17,670 nucleotides of DNA from assembly GCA_046154695.1 (NCBI GenBank), contig JBJXFI010000364.1, forward strand, positions 1 to 17,670, read 5' to 3'. Below, piece by piece: positions 7,549 to 16,782 of this stretch (the first letter of the stretch is position 1; each line of letters begins with the position of its first letter). This DNA comes from DALYLB01 sp046154695. Lineage in GTDB: Bacteria; Acidobacteriota; Blastocatellia; RBC074. Under the pieces are notes generated by a model, which did not search any database, was not told the DNA's origin, and worked only from the letters and a program-made list of their open reading frames with translations. The translations under genes were made by a program, and so were the position numbers.

Positions 7549-9249
7549 CTATCCCCGATCAACTATCAATTTATAAAGGGTTTCGCCGAAGATTCCGTGG
7601 CGCCAGTACTGCGTGTGCGCGGCCAGGGGGAAGGAAGCGTCGAGGTCCTCGATGTTCTTGACGGCCTTGTCGGGATCGGGGGCGTTCGGGGTGTCGTAAT
7701 ATTCCAGCGCGCCGCTGATCCAGTCCAGGCGGGACCAGATATTGATCCACCGGGCCGGGCGATAAGCGTAGCTTTGAATCAGGGGTTGGACGGCCGCGGC
7801 GAGCGATTCGCGAACGATCTCGTGCTCGGCCTGGGCGCGGAAGAGAAAGGCCGTCTTGTCGAGCGGGGAGCCGAAGGTGATCAGGGCTTTCGTCCTTCCG
7901 ACGACGTTGAGGCTCTCGTTGGAGCCGAGATCGCGATTGATCATCGAGTTGAGCGTATCGTAGGCGACCACCGAGCCGAGTGAATGTCCGACCACGATGA
8001 TCTCATCGTATTCGAAGTGGTTCGTCCCCGGATTCCGCGCCTCATACGTCGCGCGGGCGATCTTCAGGCCGGTGTCCTTGATCTGCTGCCGAAGCTCGTA
8101 AAATTTGTTGACCTTGTGGGCGGAAACATACGCCGCGACATCGCCGACATAGGTCACCAGAAACCCTTTTCCGAAATAGAAGGCCAGCGCCGCCGCCAAC
8201 CAGAGCGCCAGATAGACGCCTCGATAACCGGAGAGCGTTTCGAAATGCGCGTGCGCGAGCGCGGCGAAGTTCCGGACGCCGTCTGTCCGCAATGCCGAAT
8301 CGATCGGAAGCGAGGGGGGAGCGAGCAGGCCATAGAGATGATAGAGCAGGCTCGCTCCGATGGGCGCCGTTGCGAGCAGCAGCAGCGCCCCCATGGCTCC
8401 GTTGACGACGCGGAGCGTGACGCGCGGCGTCGTTCGGGGGCGCCCGCCGCGGACCGCGGACCAGGCCAGATGCGCGCCCATCAGCAGCCCGAGCACCACC
8501 CCCGCCGCTATCAGCGAATAGATAAATCCGAAGACGTGCGCGATGAGCATGTCGATCACCGGCAGCCCGGAATTGACGACACCCATGACCCCGAGCAGCT
8601 TCGCCGCCAGCGCGATGAGAAACGAAAATCCGAGCGAAGCAATCGAGCAGACGATCAGCACCGCCATCATCAACATCACCACGGTGCCCTTTCCGAGAGG
8701 CAGCGTCTGCCAGTCGCCGAACATCCAGCGCTCGAATTTGTCGATCGCGAACTTGATTCCCGCGCGGCCGGCGTCGATCAGGAACTTGAGCACATCCAGG
8801 GTCGAAACCTTTCCCTCGGTCAGCACGGCCCAATAGGCTTCGTACAGGTGAACTTCGCGCTTTTGTCCGTCCTCCTCGTGAAGATAGACCTTTGCGCGCG
8901 GCAGGTGGGAATCCTCGAACCGGATCATCTGCACCGAGACGTCCTCGTCGGTCAGCGATTCGCCGATCAGACTCTTCTGCGCCGCGCCCAGCGCCTTGAC
9001 GACATCATTGAGCGTCGAGAACTGCACCTGCTGGCCCATCCCGTGGCACACAAGGATTGCTGTTTTGGGCTTTGCGAGCGGCGGCGGCGCGGCGGCGTCC
9101 ACTCTCCGCCCCTGCGTCTCCGCCATCGCTTCCCGCGGCTCCTCCTGTGTGATGGCGACGGGCTTATCAATCGTGATCTTGTATTGATCCGGCGTCTCGG
9201 CGTTCACCTCGGGCTCGCCAGGGCGAGTCTCATTCGTGTTTTCCGTCAT
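7549..9249 (-). CDS. Membrane-spanning alpha/beta hydrolase-like protein
   Basis: This 566-residue protein starts with a charged, probably cytoplasmic tail (1-60). The strand and oxyanion-type motif TAILVCHGMGQQ follow at 63-74. A region of about 350 residues with several hydrophobic helices (about 186-220, 228-260, 282-308, 343-368) separates this from the nucleophile elbow IIVVGHSLGS at 417-426 (Ser423). Likely remaining triad members are an acidic residue near WSRLDW (D509) and His545 in AAHTQYW. The substrate is unknown; a lipid-related or ester substrate would suit a membrane location. The ATG at 9249 has only a weak AAAGG upstream. The 9250-9375 gap separates it from the Sua5 gene on the same strand; I see no clear promoter there, only a TTCAATTGAA palindrome at 9268-9277. 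Confidence 0.75.
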   Translation of the reverse strand: MTENTNETRPGEPEVNAETPDQYKITIDKPVAITQEEPREAMAETQGRRVDAAAPPPLAKPKTAILVCHGMGQQVQFSTLNDVVKALGAAQKSLIGESLTDEDVSVQMIRFEDSHLPRAKVYLHEEDGQKREVHLYEAYWAVLTEGKVSTLDVLKFLIDAGRAGIKFAIDKFERWMFGDWQTLPLGKGTVVMLMMAVLIVCSIASLGFSFLIALAAKLLGVMGVVNSGLPVIDMLIAHVFGFIYSLIAAGVVLGLLMGAHLAWSAVRGGRPRTTPRVTLRVVNGAMGALLLLATAPIGASLLYHLYGLLAPPSLPIDSALRTDGVRNFAALAHAHFETLSGYRGVYLALWLAAALAFYFGKGFLVTYVGDVAAYVSAHKVNKFYELRQQIKDTGLKIARATYEARNPGTNHFEYDEIIVVGHSLGSVVAYDTLNSMINRDLGSNESLNVVGRTKALITFGSPLDKTAFLFRAQAEHEIVRESLAAAVQPLIQSYAYRPARWINIWSRLDWISGALEYYDTPNAPDPDKAVKNIEDLDASFPLAAHTQYWRHGIFGETLYKLIVDRG

Positions 9250-9375
9250 GGGGAATCACTCAACCTTTCAATTGAATTCGACTTCGGCTGACTCGCAGAT
9301 TATTGGGCAGAAGGGCGGGGAAGGCCAGAGGAAAGCCGGCGGAAGGGCGGGGGCGCGATAAATTCGTCTCTCGCG

Positions 9376-10320
9376 CTACAGCGCGGCGCGATGTAGCCGG
9401 TCCATCAGGGCCCGTCCCAGGCCCTCCTCGCTCACCGACTGGCAGAAGATCGTCTCGATCCGTTCCTCGTCGCACTCGCGGAAGAACCGGAAGAGCGCGT
9501 GCGCGTACTCCTCGACATCCTTGCAGATCATGTGGCGCTTGAAAGATTCGACGTGCGGAGGGGCTTCGAGGCCGATGTAGGCGGCGTCTCCCACCGCCAT
9601 GGTGTATTGCGGATAGTTGCAGAGGACGACGCGGGCGCTCGGCGAGTAGTGGCGGTATTTGAGGCCTGGGCTTTTCGGGGGGGCGTCCTGCCCGGGCGTG
9701 TTGACCTCGATTTCGGGAAGCACTTCCCGCAATCGTTCGAGGGAGATCGCGCCCGCGCGAAGGATGACGGGAACGCGGTCGGTGCAGTCCACCACCGTCG
9801 ATTCGAGGCCGACCTGGGCCGGATCCCCCGTCAGGATGCAGCCGATTCGCCCGTCGAGATCGGCCCGGACCGCCTGCCAGGTCGTGGGGCTCGGCCGCCC
9901 GGAGAGGTTCGCCGAGGGCGCGAAGACCGGGATGCCGCATGCGCGCAGAAACTGCCGCGCGATCTGATGGCGGGGCATTCGTATGCCGACGGTGTTCAAT
10001 CCCGCGGTCGCCAGCAGCGGGACCTTCGCGTTTCGCGGAAGAATCACCGTGATCGGCCCGGGAAAGAAGGACTCGATGATTCGCGCGGCGGCGGGGGTGA
10101 TTTCGGAGGCGAGCAGTTCGATTTGTGAAAGATCGGCGATATGCGCGATCAGGGGATTGTCCGCCGGCCGCCCCTTGGCTTGAAAGATCCCGCGGATCGC
10201 TTCCTCGTCAAATGCGTGCGCGCCAAGACCATAGACCGTCTCTGTCGGAAACGCGACCGTCTCTCCGTGCAGGATGTATCGCGCGGCGATCGACGGAGAC
10301 TGTGTGATCTTGGTTTTCAT
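9376..10320 (-). CDS. sua5: L-threonylcarbamoyladenylate synthase, Sua5 type with C-terminal domain
   Basis: The 314-residue enzyme makes threonylcarbamoyl-AMP from threonine, bicarbonate and ATP for t6A modification of ANN-decoding tRNAs. The YrdC-like domain (about 10-200) shows PTETVYGLG at 25-33, KGRPADNPL at 49-57, SANLSG at 136-141 and STVVD at 174-178. The linker SPGLKYRHYSP at 217-227 leads to the C-terminal Sua5 domain (about 228-314), so this is the long Sua5/YwlC form. I chose the ATG at 10320. The upstream AGAGGTGA, which includes the protease stop, is a distant ribosome site; a GTG eight codons upstream is a weaker alternative. The gene begins 17 bases after the protease stop and is probably cotranscribed. 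Confidence 0.95.
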   Translation of the reverse strand: MKTKITQSPSIAARYILHGETVAFPTETVYGLGAHAFDEEAIRGIFQAKGRPADNPLIAHIADLSQIELLASEITPAAARIIESFFPGPITVILPRNAKVPLLATAGLNTVGIRMPRHQIARQFLRACGIPVFAPSANLSGRPSPTTWQAVRADLDGRIGCILTGDPAQVGLESTVVDCTDRVPVILRAGAISLERLREVLPEIEVNTPGQDAPPKSPGLKYRHYSPSARVVLCNYPQYTMAVGDAAYIGLEAPPHVESFKRHMICKDVEEYAHALFRFFRECDEERIETIFCQSVSEEGLGRALMDRLHRAAL

Positions 10321-10337
10321 ATGCCGGCGTGCGGTTG

Positions 10338-12467
10338 TCACCTCTTCGGGTCGTCTATTCCGCCCCCGAAAAAGGCCGAAAAAGGCCGAAAAAGGATGAC
10401 TCCCCGGCCGATGCTGGTGAAATCGAGCGCGGTCGAGGCGGCATTGAAGTCGCGAGCGGCGGGGGAGAAGGTGCGGCGGCCGCCCGAGGCCGAGACGCGA
10501 TAGGTTGTCCCCGGCTCGAATCCCGTCTGTGACCACCGTCCCTCCCAGTCGGTCTGAACCGCCGCGGGGAGGTCGCCGCCGCCCGAAATCCGGGTGAAGC
10601 TCAGCGTAACCCGGCCGATGGGTTCACCGGGGCCATTGAGCACGCGACCGGAGACGGCGTAGGCCGGCGCGGCGCCCGGCTGCGTGATCGTTACCTTCCG
10701 GCCCGCGACCATGATGATTCCCGTTCGGCCCTGGGGGCTCCTGTTTTCGGCGACGGTGAAATTGATCGTTGCGCTGCCGATCCCGATGACGGCGCCGGCG
10801 CCGCCCACCGAGGCCAGCGTAAGCCACGAGACCGTGCTCGAGGCCCGCCAGGTGACGCCCGGCAGCGCGCCGACATCGATCTTTCCGGTTCCGCCGCGAA
10901 CTCCGAACACCTGTTCGGTCGGCGTGACGGCGGTGGCGGCCAGATCGACCGCCGCTTTGACGTTCAGCTGGCCGAAGCCATACACGTTGTTCTGCGCGCC
11001 GCTGCTCCCGCAATCGGTCGTCTCGACCCGCGCCGCCGATTCATTGAGGATGTTCTCGGTCAGGTCGATCTTTCCGCGCAACTCCGGCCGCGCCGACCAG
11101 AGCAGCGCGATGGCGCCGGCCACATGCGGCGTCGCCATCGAGGTCCCGCTCAGTCTGCCATAGGTTCCGTTGCGAAAGGCCGAGCGAACCGACACTCCCG
11201 GCGCCGAGATGTCCGGTTTGACGCGGCGGCTGCCGTCGATCATCACCGGGCCGCGGCTGCTGAACGCGGCGATCAGGCCGGTACTCGCGTCGATCGCCCC
11301 GATCGAATAGGCCGCGTCATAGATGCCCGGCGATTCGTTGATCGAAGCGCACCCTTGGGCGCCCGCGTTTCCGGCCGCTGCCGCCGTCACGATTCCCGCC
11401 GCCCGCTGCGCCTCGACAGCGTTCTTCAGCGTATTCGGCTCGCAACCCTCCGAGGGCGTGCATGTCCATGAATTAATGGTAATGTCGGGCGCCCTCGCGG
11501 GATCGCCCTGCGAGGGCCTTCCGCCCACCGGATACGGCGCCAGCATGAATTCGAAACATTCCAGATAACGCGCCGGGGTTCCGTCGCCCCGGTCCATATT
11601 CCTGCAGCCGATGAATTTCGCGCCGGGCGCCACGCCGATCTGGTTTGCGCCGCCGTCATACCCGAGCGCGCTCCCCAGCGTGTGTGTCCCATGATTATCA
11701 TCATCGCACGGCGCCTTCGCGTCCGGGCCGCAATCCCCGCCGCCCGTGTGGATGCTGTCATGCCAGTTGTAATCGTGCGTCGCCGAGCTGCCGTTCCAAC
11801 CGCGATACTGTTTCTGCAGCGCGGGATGATCCCACCGGATTCCCGTGTCCTGGCCGCCGATGACGATCCCCTGTCCGGTGAAGCCCATCGCCCAGACCTC
11901 GGGCGCATGAATCGAGAGAAGCCCGGCCTCGATCTCCTGCGGCGCTGCCGCGGCGGCCGCCGAATCGGCGCTCTCCCGTTCCCCGTTTTGGACGGGCTCG
12001 ACTCCCCGCAGGCGCGGATTGCCCTCGATCCGGCTCACTTCCTCCCGGGCGGCAATCTCGATCGCCAGCTCGCGGCTCCCCCGCACCCGCATCGCGTTGA
12101 CGATGTAAAAAGGTTGATGCTCCGCTCTACGCGCCTCCAGAAACTCGACCAGATCGGCCTGCGATTCCACGGCCTTCGCCCGTAGCGCGTCGAAGACATA
12201 TCGGCCCTTCTCCTCCTTCGTCTCCAGCGCCTCGGCCCCGCTCAGGTCCGCCTGGGGGCCCAGTATGACGAGGAACTCGACCTCTTTTCCCTCCGCGGTC
12301 TTCTCCATCACCCACATGGAGAGCTTCTTCATCGCGCGCTCCCGCGCCTGTCGCGAGAGCCCGGTTTCGGAAGAGGCGCTCGATCCCGCATGGACGATCA
12401 ACCCGCCGGCAATCAGTCCGACCGCGGTAAGAAGCAGCAGCAAAATCGAAAAACGAGAAATTTTCAT
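10338..12467 (-). CDS. Secreted S8 family serine protease (subtilase) with BACON and carboxypeptidase-regulatory-like domains
   Basis: The 709-residue precursor starts with a signal peptide (KISR, then a leucine-rich core to about 27). A propeptide of inhibitor-I9 type occupies about 40-158. The S8 catalytic domain runs about 180-510, with the full triad: Asp207 in GGQDTGI, His259 in NHGTHT and Ser443 in SGTSMATPHVAG; the oxyanion asparagine is likely N367 in AAAAGNAG. A BACON-like domain follows (about 518-599, with VSWLTL), then a carboxypeptidase-regulatory-like beta domain (about 602-685). The last 20 residues are encoded by a 10-bp tandem repeat. I chose the ATG at 12467 because it begins the signal peptide and has TGGAG upstream; a longer frame from 12524 adds a non-signal leader. 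The likely role is extracellular protein degradation. Confidence 0.93.
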   Translation of the reverse strand: MKISRFSILLLLLTAVGLIAGGLIVHAGSSASSETGLSRQARERAMKKLSMWVMEKTAEGKEVEFLVILGPQADLSGAEALETKEEKGRYVFDALRAKAVESQADLVEFLEARRAEHQPFYIVNAMRVRGSRELAIEIAAREEVSRIEGNPRLRGVEPVQNGERESADSAAAAAAPQEIEAGLLSIHAPEVWAMGFTGQGIVIGGQDTGIRWDHPALQKQYRGWNGSSATHDYNWHDSIHTGGGDCGPDAKAPCDDDNHGTHTLGSALGYDGGANQIGVAPGAKFIGCRNMDRGDGTPARYLECFEFMLAPYPVGGRPSQGDPARAPDITINSWTCTPSEGCEPNTLKNAVEAQRAAGIVTAAAAGNAGAQGCASINESPGIYDAAYSIGAIDASTGLIAAFSSRGPVMIDGSRRVKPDISAPGVSVRSAFRNGTYGRLSGTSMATPHVAGAIALLWSARPELRGKIDLTENILNESAARVETTDCGSSGAQNNVYGFGQLNVKAAVDLAATAVTPTEQVFGVRGGTGKIDVGALPGVTWRASSTVSWLTLASVGGAGAVIGIGSATINFTVAENRSPQGRTGIIMVAGRKVTITQPGAAPAYAVSGRVLNGPGEPIGRVTLSFTRISGGGDLPAAVQTDWEGRWSQTGFEPGTTYRVSASGGRRTFSPAARDFNAASTALDFTSIGRGVILFRPFSAFFGGGIDDPKR
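10366..10395. repeat. Three perfect tandem copies of a 10-bp unit at the protease 3' end
   Basis: The unit CCGAAAAAGG (plus strand) occurs three times in succession at 10366-10375, 10376-10385 and 10386-10395. It lies inside the last codons of the protease gene. Because 10 is not a multiple of three, each copy is read in a different frame, and any change in copy number would shift the frame. Confidence 0.95.
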
Positions 12468-12526
12468 CCGATCAAAACTCCAGGGGGCTCCAGAGGAGAC
12501 GGTCAGGGGGGCATCACCCGTCATGA

Positions 12527-12544
12527 GAGCACGGAACGGTGCTC
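12527..12544. other. 6-bp inverted repeat upstream of the protease gene
   Basis: GAGCAC (12527-12532) and GTGCTC (12539-12544) form a perfect inverted repeat with a 6-base loop, about 60 bases upstream of the protease ATG. It could be an operator half-site pair or a leader hairpin. No convincing promoter boxes were found in the 12468-12622 gap. Confidence 0.35.
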
Positions 12545-12579
12545 CGGGGCAGAGGGTGGGATGTGCGAATACGGCCCGC

Positions 12580-12607
12580 GGAGCCGGCGCGCAACGCGCC
12601 CGGCTCC
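12580..12607. terminator. GC-rich hairpin after the spermidine-synthase-like gene
   Basis: GGAGCCGG (12580-12587) pairs with CCGGCTCC (12600-12607), and the loop can pair further as GCGC/GCGC. It lies 16 bases past the end of the minus-strand gene at 12623, where a terminator is expected. However, a T-rich stretch (CTCTCTTATT) follows only on the plus-strand side, so termination of the minus-strand transcript is unproven. Confidence 0.4.
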
Positions 12608-12622
12608 TCTCTTATTGCGATT

Positions 12623-14368
<1,746 letters not shown>

Positions 14369-14410
14369 CGGAAGATTTCAGAAGGCTCCCAGCCCCTTAT
14401 GTGCGCTGCC

Positions 14411-14440
14411 TTTACTGTCCGCTTGAACGCAAACTATAAT
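14411..14440 (+). promoter_or_regulatory. Sigma70-like promoter of the VWFA gene cluster
   Basis: TTTACT (14411-14416), an 18-base spacer and a consensus TATAAT (14435-14440) precede the first VWFA gene, leaving a leader of about 85-90 bases. On the opposite strand the same site reads ATTATAGT and could serve as a weak minus-strand -10 for the divergent gene; I found no matching -35. Confidence 0.6.
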
Positions 14441-14499
14441 CGGCGACTCACGGCGCAATCTTGGAATCATCCCGCGTTCAATAGTTTGGCAAAGAATCG

Positions 14500-14514
14500 A
14501 GTTCCTCGGGAACT
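14500..14514 (+). other. Small leader hairpin before the VWFA ribosome site
   Basis: AGTTCC (14500-14505) pairs with GGAACT (14509-14514) around a TCG loop, ending 4 bases before the GGAGGA ribosome binding site at 14519-14524. It may protect or expose the site; its stability is modest. Confidence 0.3.
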
Positions 14515-14534
14515 GATTGGAGGAAGTGGCAGTT

Positions 14535-15620
14535 ATGAAGAGACAACAACGGGGGGCCGCGTTCGCCCTTGCGGCCGCCATCATCGGCTGCGGATGGGAG
14601 CATGGGGCGCGCGACGTCGAGGCTCGGCAGGGCCGGAATCCGCAGCAGCCGCCGGCATCGGGAACGCCGGCGGGCGTGCAGGGGCAGAAGCCGGGAGAGA
14701 AGCCCAAAACCGGGGACCAGAAGCAGGACGAAACGGCGCCGGGGCAGATCAGCTCCACGACGGTCAACGTCCGCCTGCCCGTGACGGTCACGAATGAAAA
14801 GACGAAGCGGTTCGTCGTCGATTTGAAGGAGTCCGATTTTCAAATCTATGAGGACAAGGTCCTCCAGGAGATCGAATCGTTCGTCCCGCAAAGCGAACTG
14901 CCGCTGGATGTCGCCGTGTTGATGGACACCTCGAACAGCGTCAAACCCAAGCTGAAGTTCGAGAAGGACGCCGCCGTCTCCTTTCTGCAGACCATGCTCA
15001 CCTCGCGGAAGGATCGGGCCCTGTTTGCGACCTTCGACTCGCAGGTCGAGCTGCACCAGGATTTCACCAACCGCCTCGACCTGCTGACCCGCTCGATCGA
15101 CAAGGTCAAGGCCCAGGGCGAAACCCGAATGTATGACGCCATCTACTCGGTATGCGAAGAGAAGATGATGGCGGCCGCCAACCGCCGGCGCGCCATGGTC
15201 ATCATCACGGACGGCGAGGACACCGTCAGCGAGCACAGCCTCAACGAGGCGATCGATCTGGCACAGCGCTCCGAAACCGTCGTCTTCATCATCAGCACCA
15301 AGGCCGGCGGGTTCTTCGGCGTCGAGGCGGGAACCGTTGATCGCAAGGAAGACAAAGAACTCAAGCGGCTGGCGGAAGAGACCGGCGGACGCGCCTTCTT
15401 CACCGCGCAGGTGATCGAACTGGAGCGGAGTTTCTCCGCCATCGCCCTCGAACTGCGCAGCCAGTACCAGATCTCGTATCAACCGACCAATGAGAACTTC
15501 GACGGCAAGTTCCGGCAGGTCGAGGTGCGGCTTCCCTCTTACAAGGACATGAAGATTCGGGCCAAGCGCGGTTACGCGGCCGTGCCCACGCGGGCCACGA
15601 CCGCCAGACAACCACAATGA
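14535..15620 (+). CDS. Secreted VWFA-related (acidobacterial type) protein 1
   Basis: The 361-residue protein has an N-terminal export signal. AAAIIGCG at 13-20 gives a lipobox-like IIGC with Cys19, so it may be a lipoprotein. A proline-, glycine- and lysine-rich linker follows (about 30-70), then an N-terminal beta domain (about 75-120). The VWA domain (about 125-315) has a complete metal-ion-dependent adhesion site: DTSNS at 131-135, T197 and D226 in ITDGED. Such domains bind protein ligands through a metal ion. The C-terminus is basic with AKRGYAAV at 343-350. I chose the ATG at 14535, as GGAGGA lies 10 bases upstream; a TTG at 14517 would place that site inside the gene. It is followed by a paralogue in the same direction. 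The ligand is unknown. Confidence 0.92.
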   Translation: MKRQQRGAAFALAAAIIGCGWEHGARDVEARQGRNPQQPPASGTPAGVQGQKPGEKPKTGDQKQDETAPGQISSTTVNVRLPVTVTNEKTKRFVVDLKESDFQIYEDKVLQEIESFVPQSELPLDVAVLMDTSNSVKPKLKFEKDAAVSFLQTMLTSRKDRALFATFDSQVELHQDFTNRLDLLTRSIDKVKAQGETRMYDAIYSVCEEKMMAAANRRRAMVIITDGEDTVSEHSLNEAIDLAQRSETVVFIISTKAGGFFGVEAGTVDRKEDKELKRLAEETGGRAFFTAQVIELERSFSAIALELRSQYQISYQPTNENFDGKFRQVEVRLPSYKDMKIRAKRGYAAVPTRATTARQPQ

Positions 15621-15723
15621 ACCCGACATTGCGCCCGGTCCGATCGCGCCCGCCAAGAGCCACCCCTCTCCGCATGGCGGCCGGTCTTCGATCGCCGGGA
15701 TTTCATTCGGGAGAAGGAGAGTT

Positions 15724-16782
15724 ATGAACGCAGGATCGAGATTTGCCATTCCCGCATTGGCCGCCCTGGTGGCAGCGGCGCTTTTCATCGGCCCGGGAGG
15801 CGTCCGGGCCCAACAGGGAAAACAGCCGCCGGCCTCCAAACAGGATCCGAAACCGAAGCCGAAGCCGAAGGTGGACGATGACCAGACCATCAAACTCGGC
15901 ACGCAGCTCGTCAACGTCCTCTTCAGCGTGCAGGACAAGCAGAACCGGTATCTGAACGAATTGACGACCGAGGACGTCGAGATCCTGGAGGACGGCCGGC
16001 CGCAGCAGATCTTCACGTTCAAGCGCGAGCTCGATCTGCCGCTGACGATGGCGATTCTGGTCGATGTCAGCGGCAGCGAACGCTATACCCTGCCGCTGTT
16101 GAAGGATGCCGGAAGCCGCTTCGTCGAATCGGTCGTCCGGTCGGGCAAGGATACCGTGGGGGTAATCAAGTTCGAGGGCGAGGCGACCGTTATGCAGGAA
16201 CTGACCTCGAATCCGGCGCGCGTGCGCCGCGCGCTGGAGGATATCGCCTTTACCGCCGCGCCTCCCGGCGGGGTCTTCGGCGGCACGACGCCGCCGATCA
16301 ACGGCGGCTCGCGGCAGGGAGGAACCTCGATGTATGACGCCCTGATCGCGACCAGCGCCGATATGCTCGCCCGCGAGCCCGGCCGCAAGACGATCATCAT
16401 CGTCACGGACGGCGTCGATACCACCAGCCGGATGAAACTCAACGATGCCATCGACGAGGCTCTCAGGGCCGAGGTCGTCATCTATGCCATCGGCATCGGC
16501 GATCCCGGGATGGGCGGCATCAACGACGGCGTTCTCAAAAAGCTCTGCGACGCGACCGGCGGCCGCGCCATCATTCCCAAGGGACACCGCGAACTCGATC
16601 AGGCCTTCGCGCAACTCGAACAGGATCTCCGACAGCAATACCTTCTCGCCTATGAACCCAAAAACGAGGCGACCGACGGCGCCTTCCGCAAGATTGAGCT
16701 CAAACTCAAAAGCCGCACCGAAAAAGAGGCCAAGGAACTGAGGATCCGTCATCGCAAGGGCTATTACGCGCCGAAAGGGTGA
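15724..16782 (+). CDS. Secreted VWFA-related (acidobacterial type) protein 2
   Basis: The 352-residue paralogue has a cleavable signal peptide ending near VRA-QQ (28-31), a KPKPKPKP linker at 43-50, a beta region (about 55-100) and a VWA domain (about 105-310). Its MIDAS is complete: DVSGS at 114-118, T201 and D229 in VTDGVD. Compared with protein 1, a glycine/proline-rich insert (about 178-199) precedes the MIDAS threonine. Both end in a basic motif (RHRKGYYAP here, AKRGYAAV there), indicating duplication and divergence. AAGGAG precedes the ATG. It lies 103 bases after protein 1, and its stop overlaps the next gene, so all three are probably one transcript. Confidence 0.93.
   Translation: MNAGSRFAIPALAALVAAALFIGPGGVRAQQGKQPPASKQDPKPKPKPKVDDDQTIKLGTQLVNVLFSVQDKQNRYLNELTTEDVEILEDGRPQQIFTFKRELDLPLTMAILVDVSGSERYTLPLLKDAGSRFVESVVRSGKDTVGVIKFEGEATVMQELTSNPARVRRALEDIAFTAAPPGGVFGGTTPPINGGSRQGGTSMYDALIATSADMLAREPGRKTIIIVTDGVDTTSRMKLNDAIDEALRAEVVIYAIGIGDPGMGGINDGVLKKLCDATGGRAIIPKGHRELDQAFAQLEQDLRQQYLLAYEPKNEATDGAFRKIELKLKSRTEKEAKELRIRHRKGYYAPKG

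Noticed and set aside
7984..9291. 435-residue plus-strand open frame
   Set aside because: It is antisense to the hydrolase gene and of arginine/histidine/glutamine-rich shadow composition.
14478..16752. Two minus-strand open frames of 514 and 349 residues
   Set aside because: Both are antisense to the VWFA genes, whose domains, signal peptides and ribosome sites are clear.
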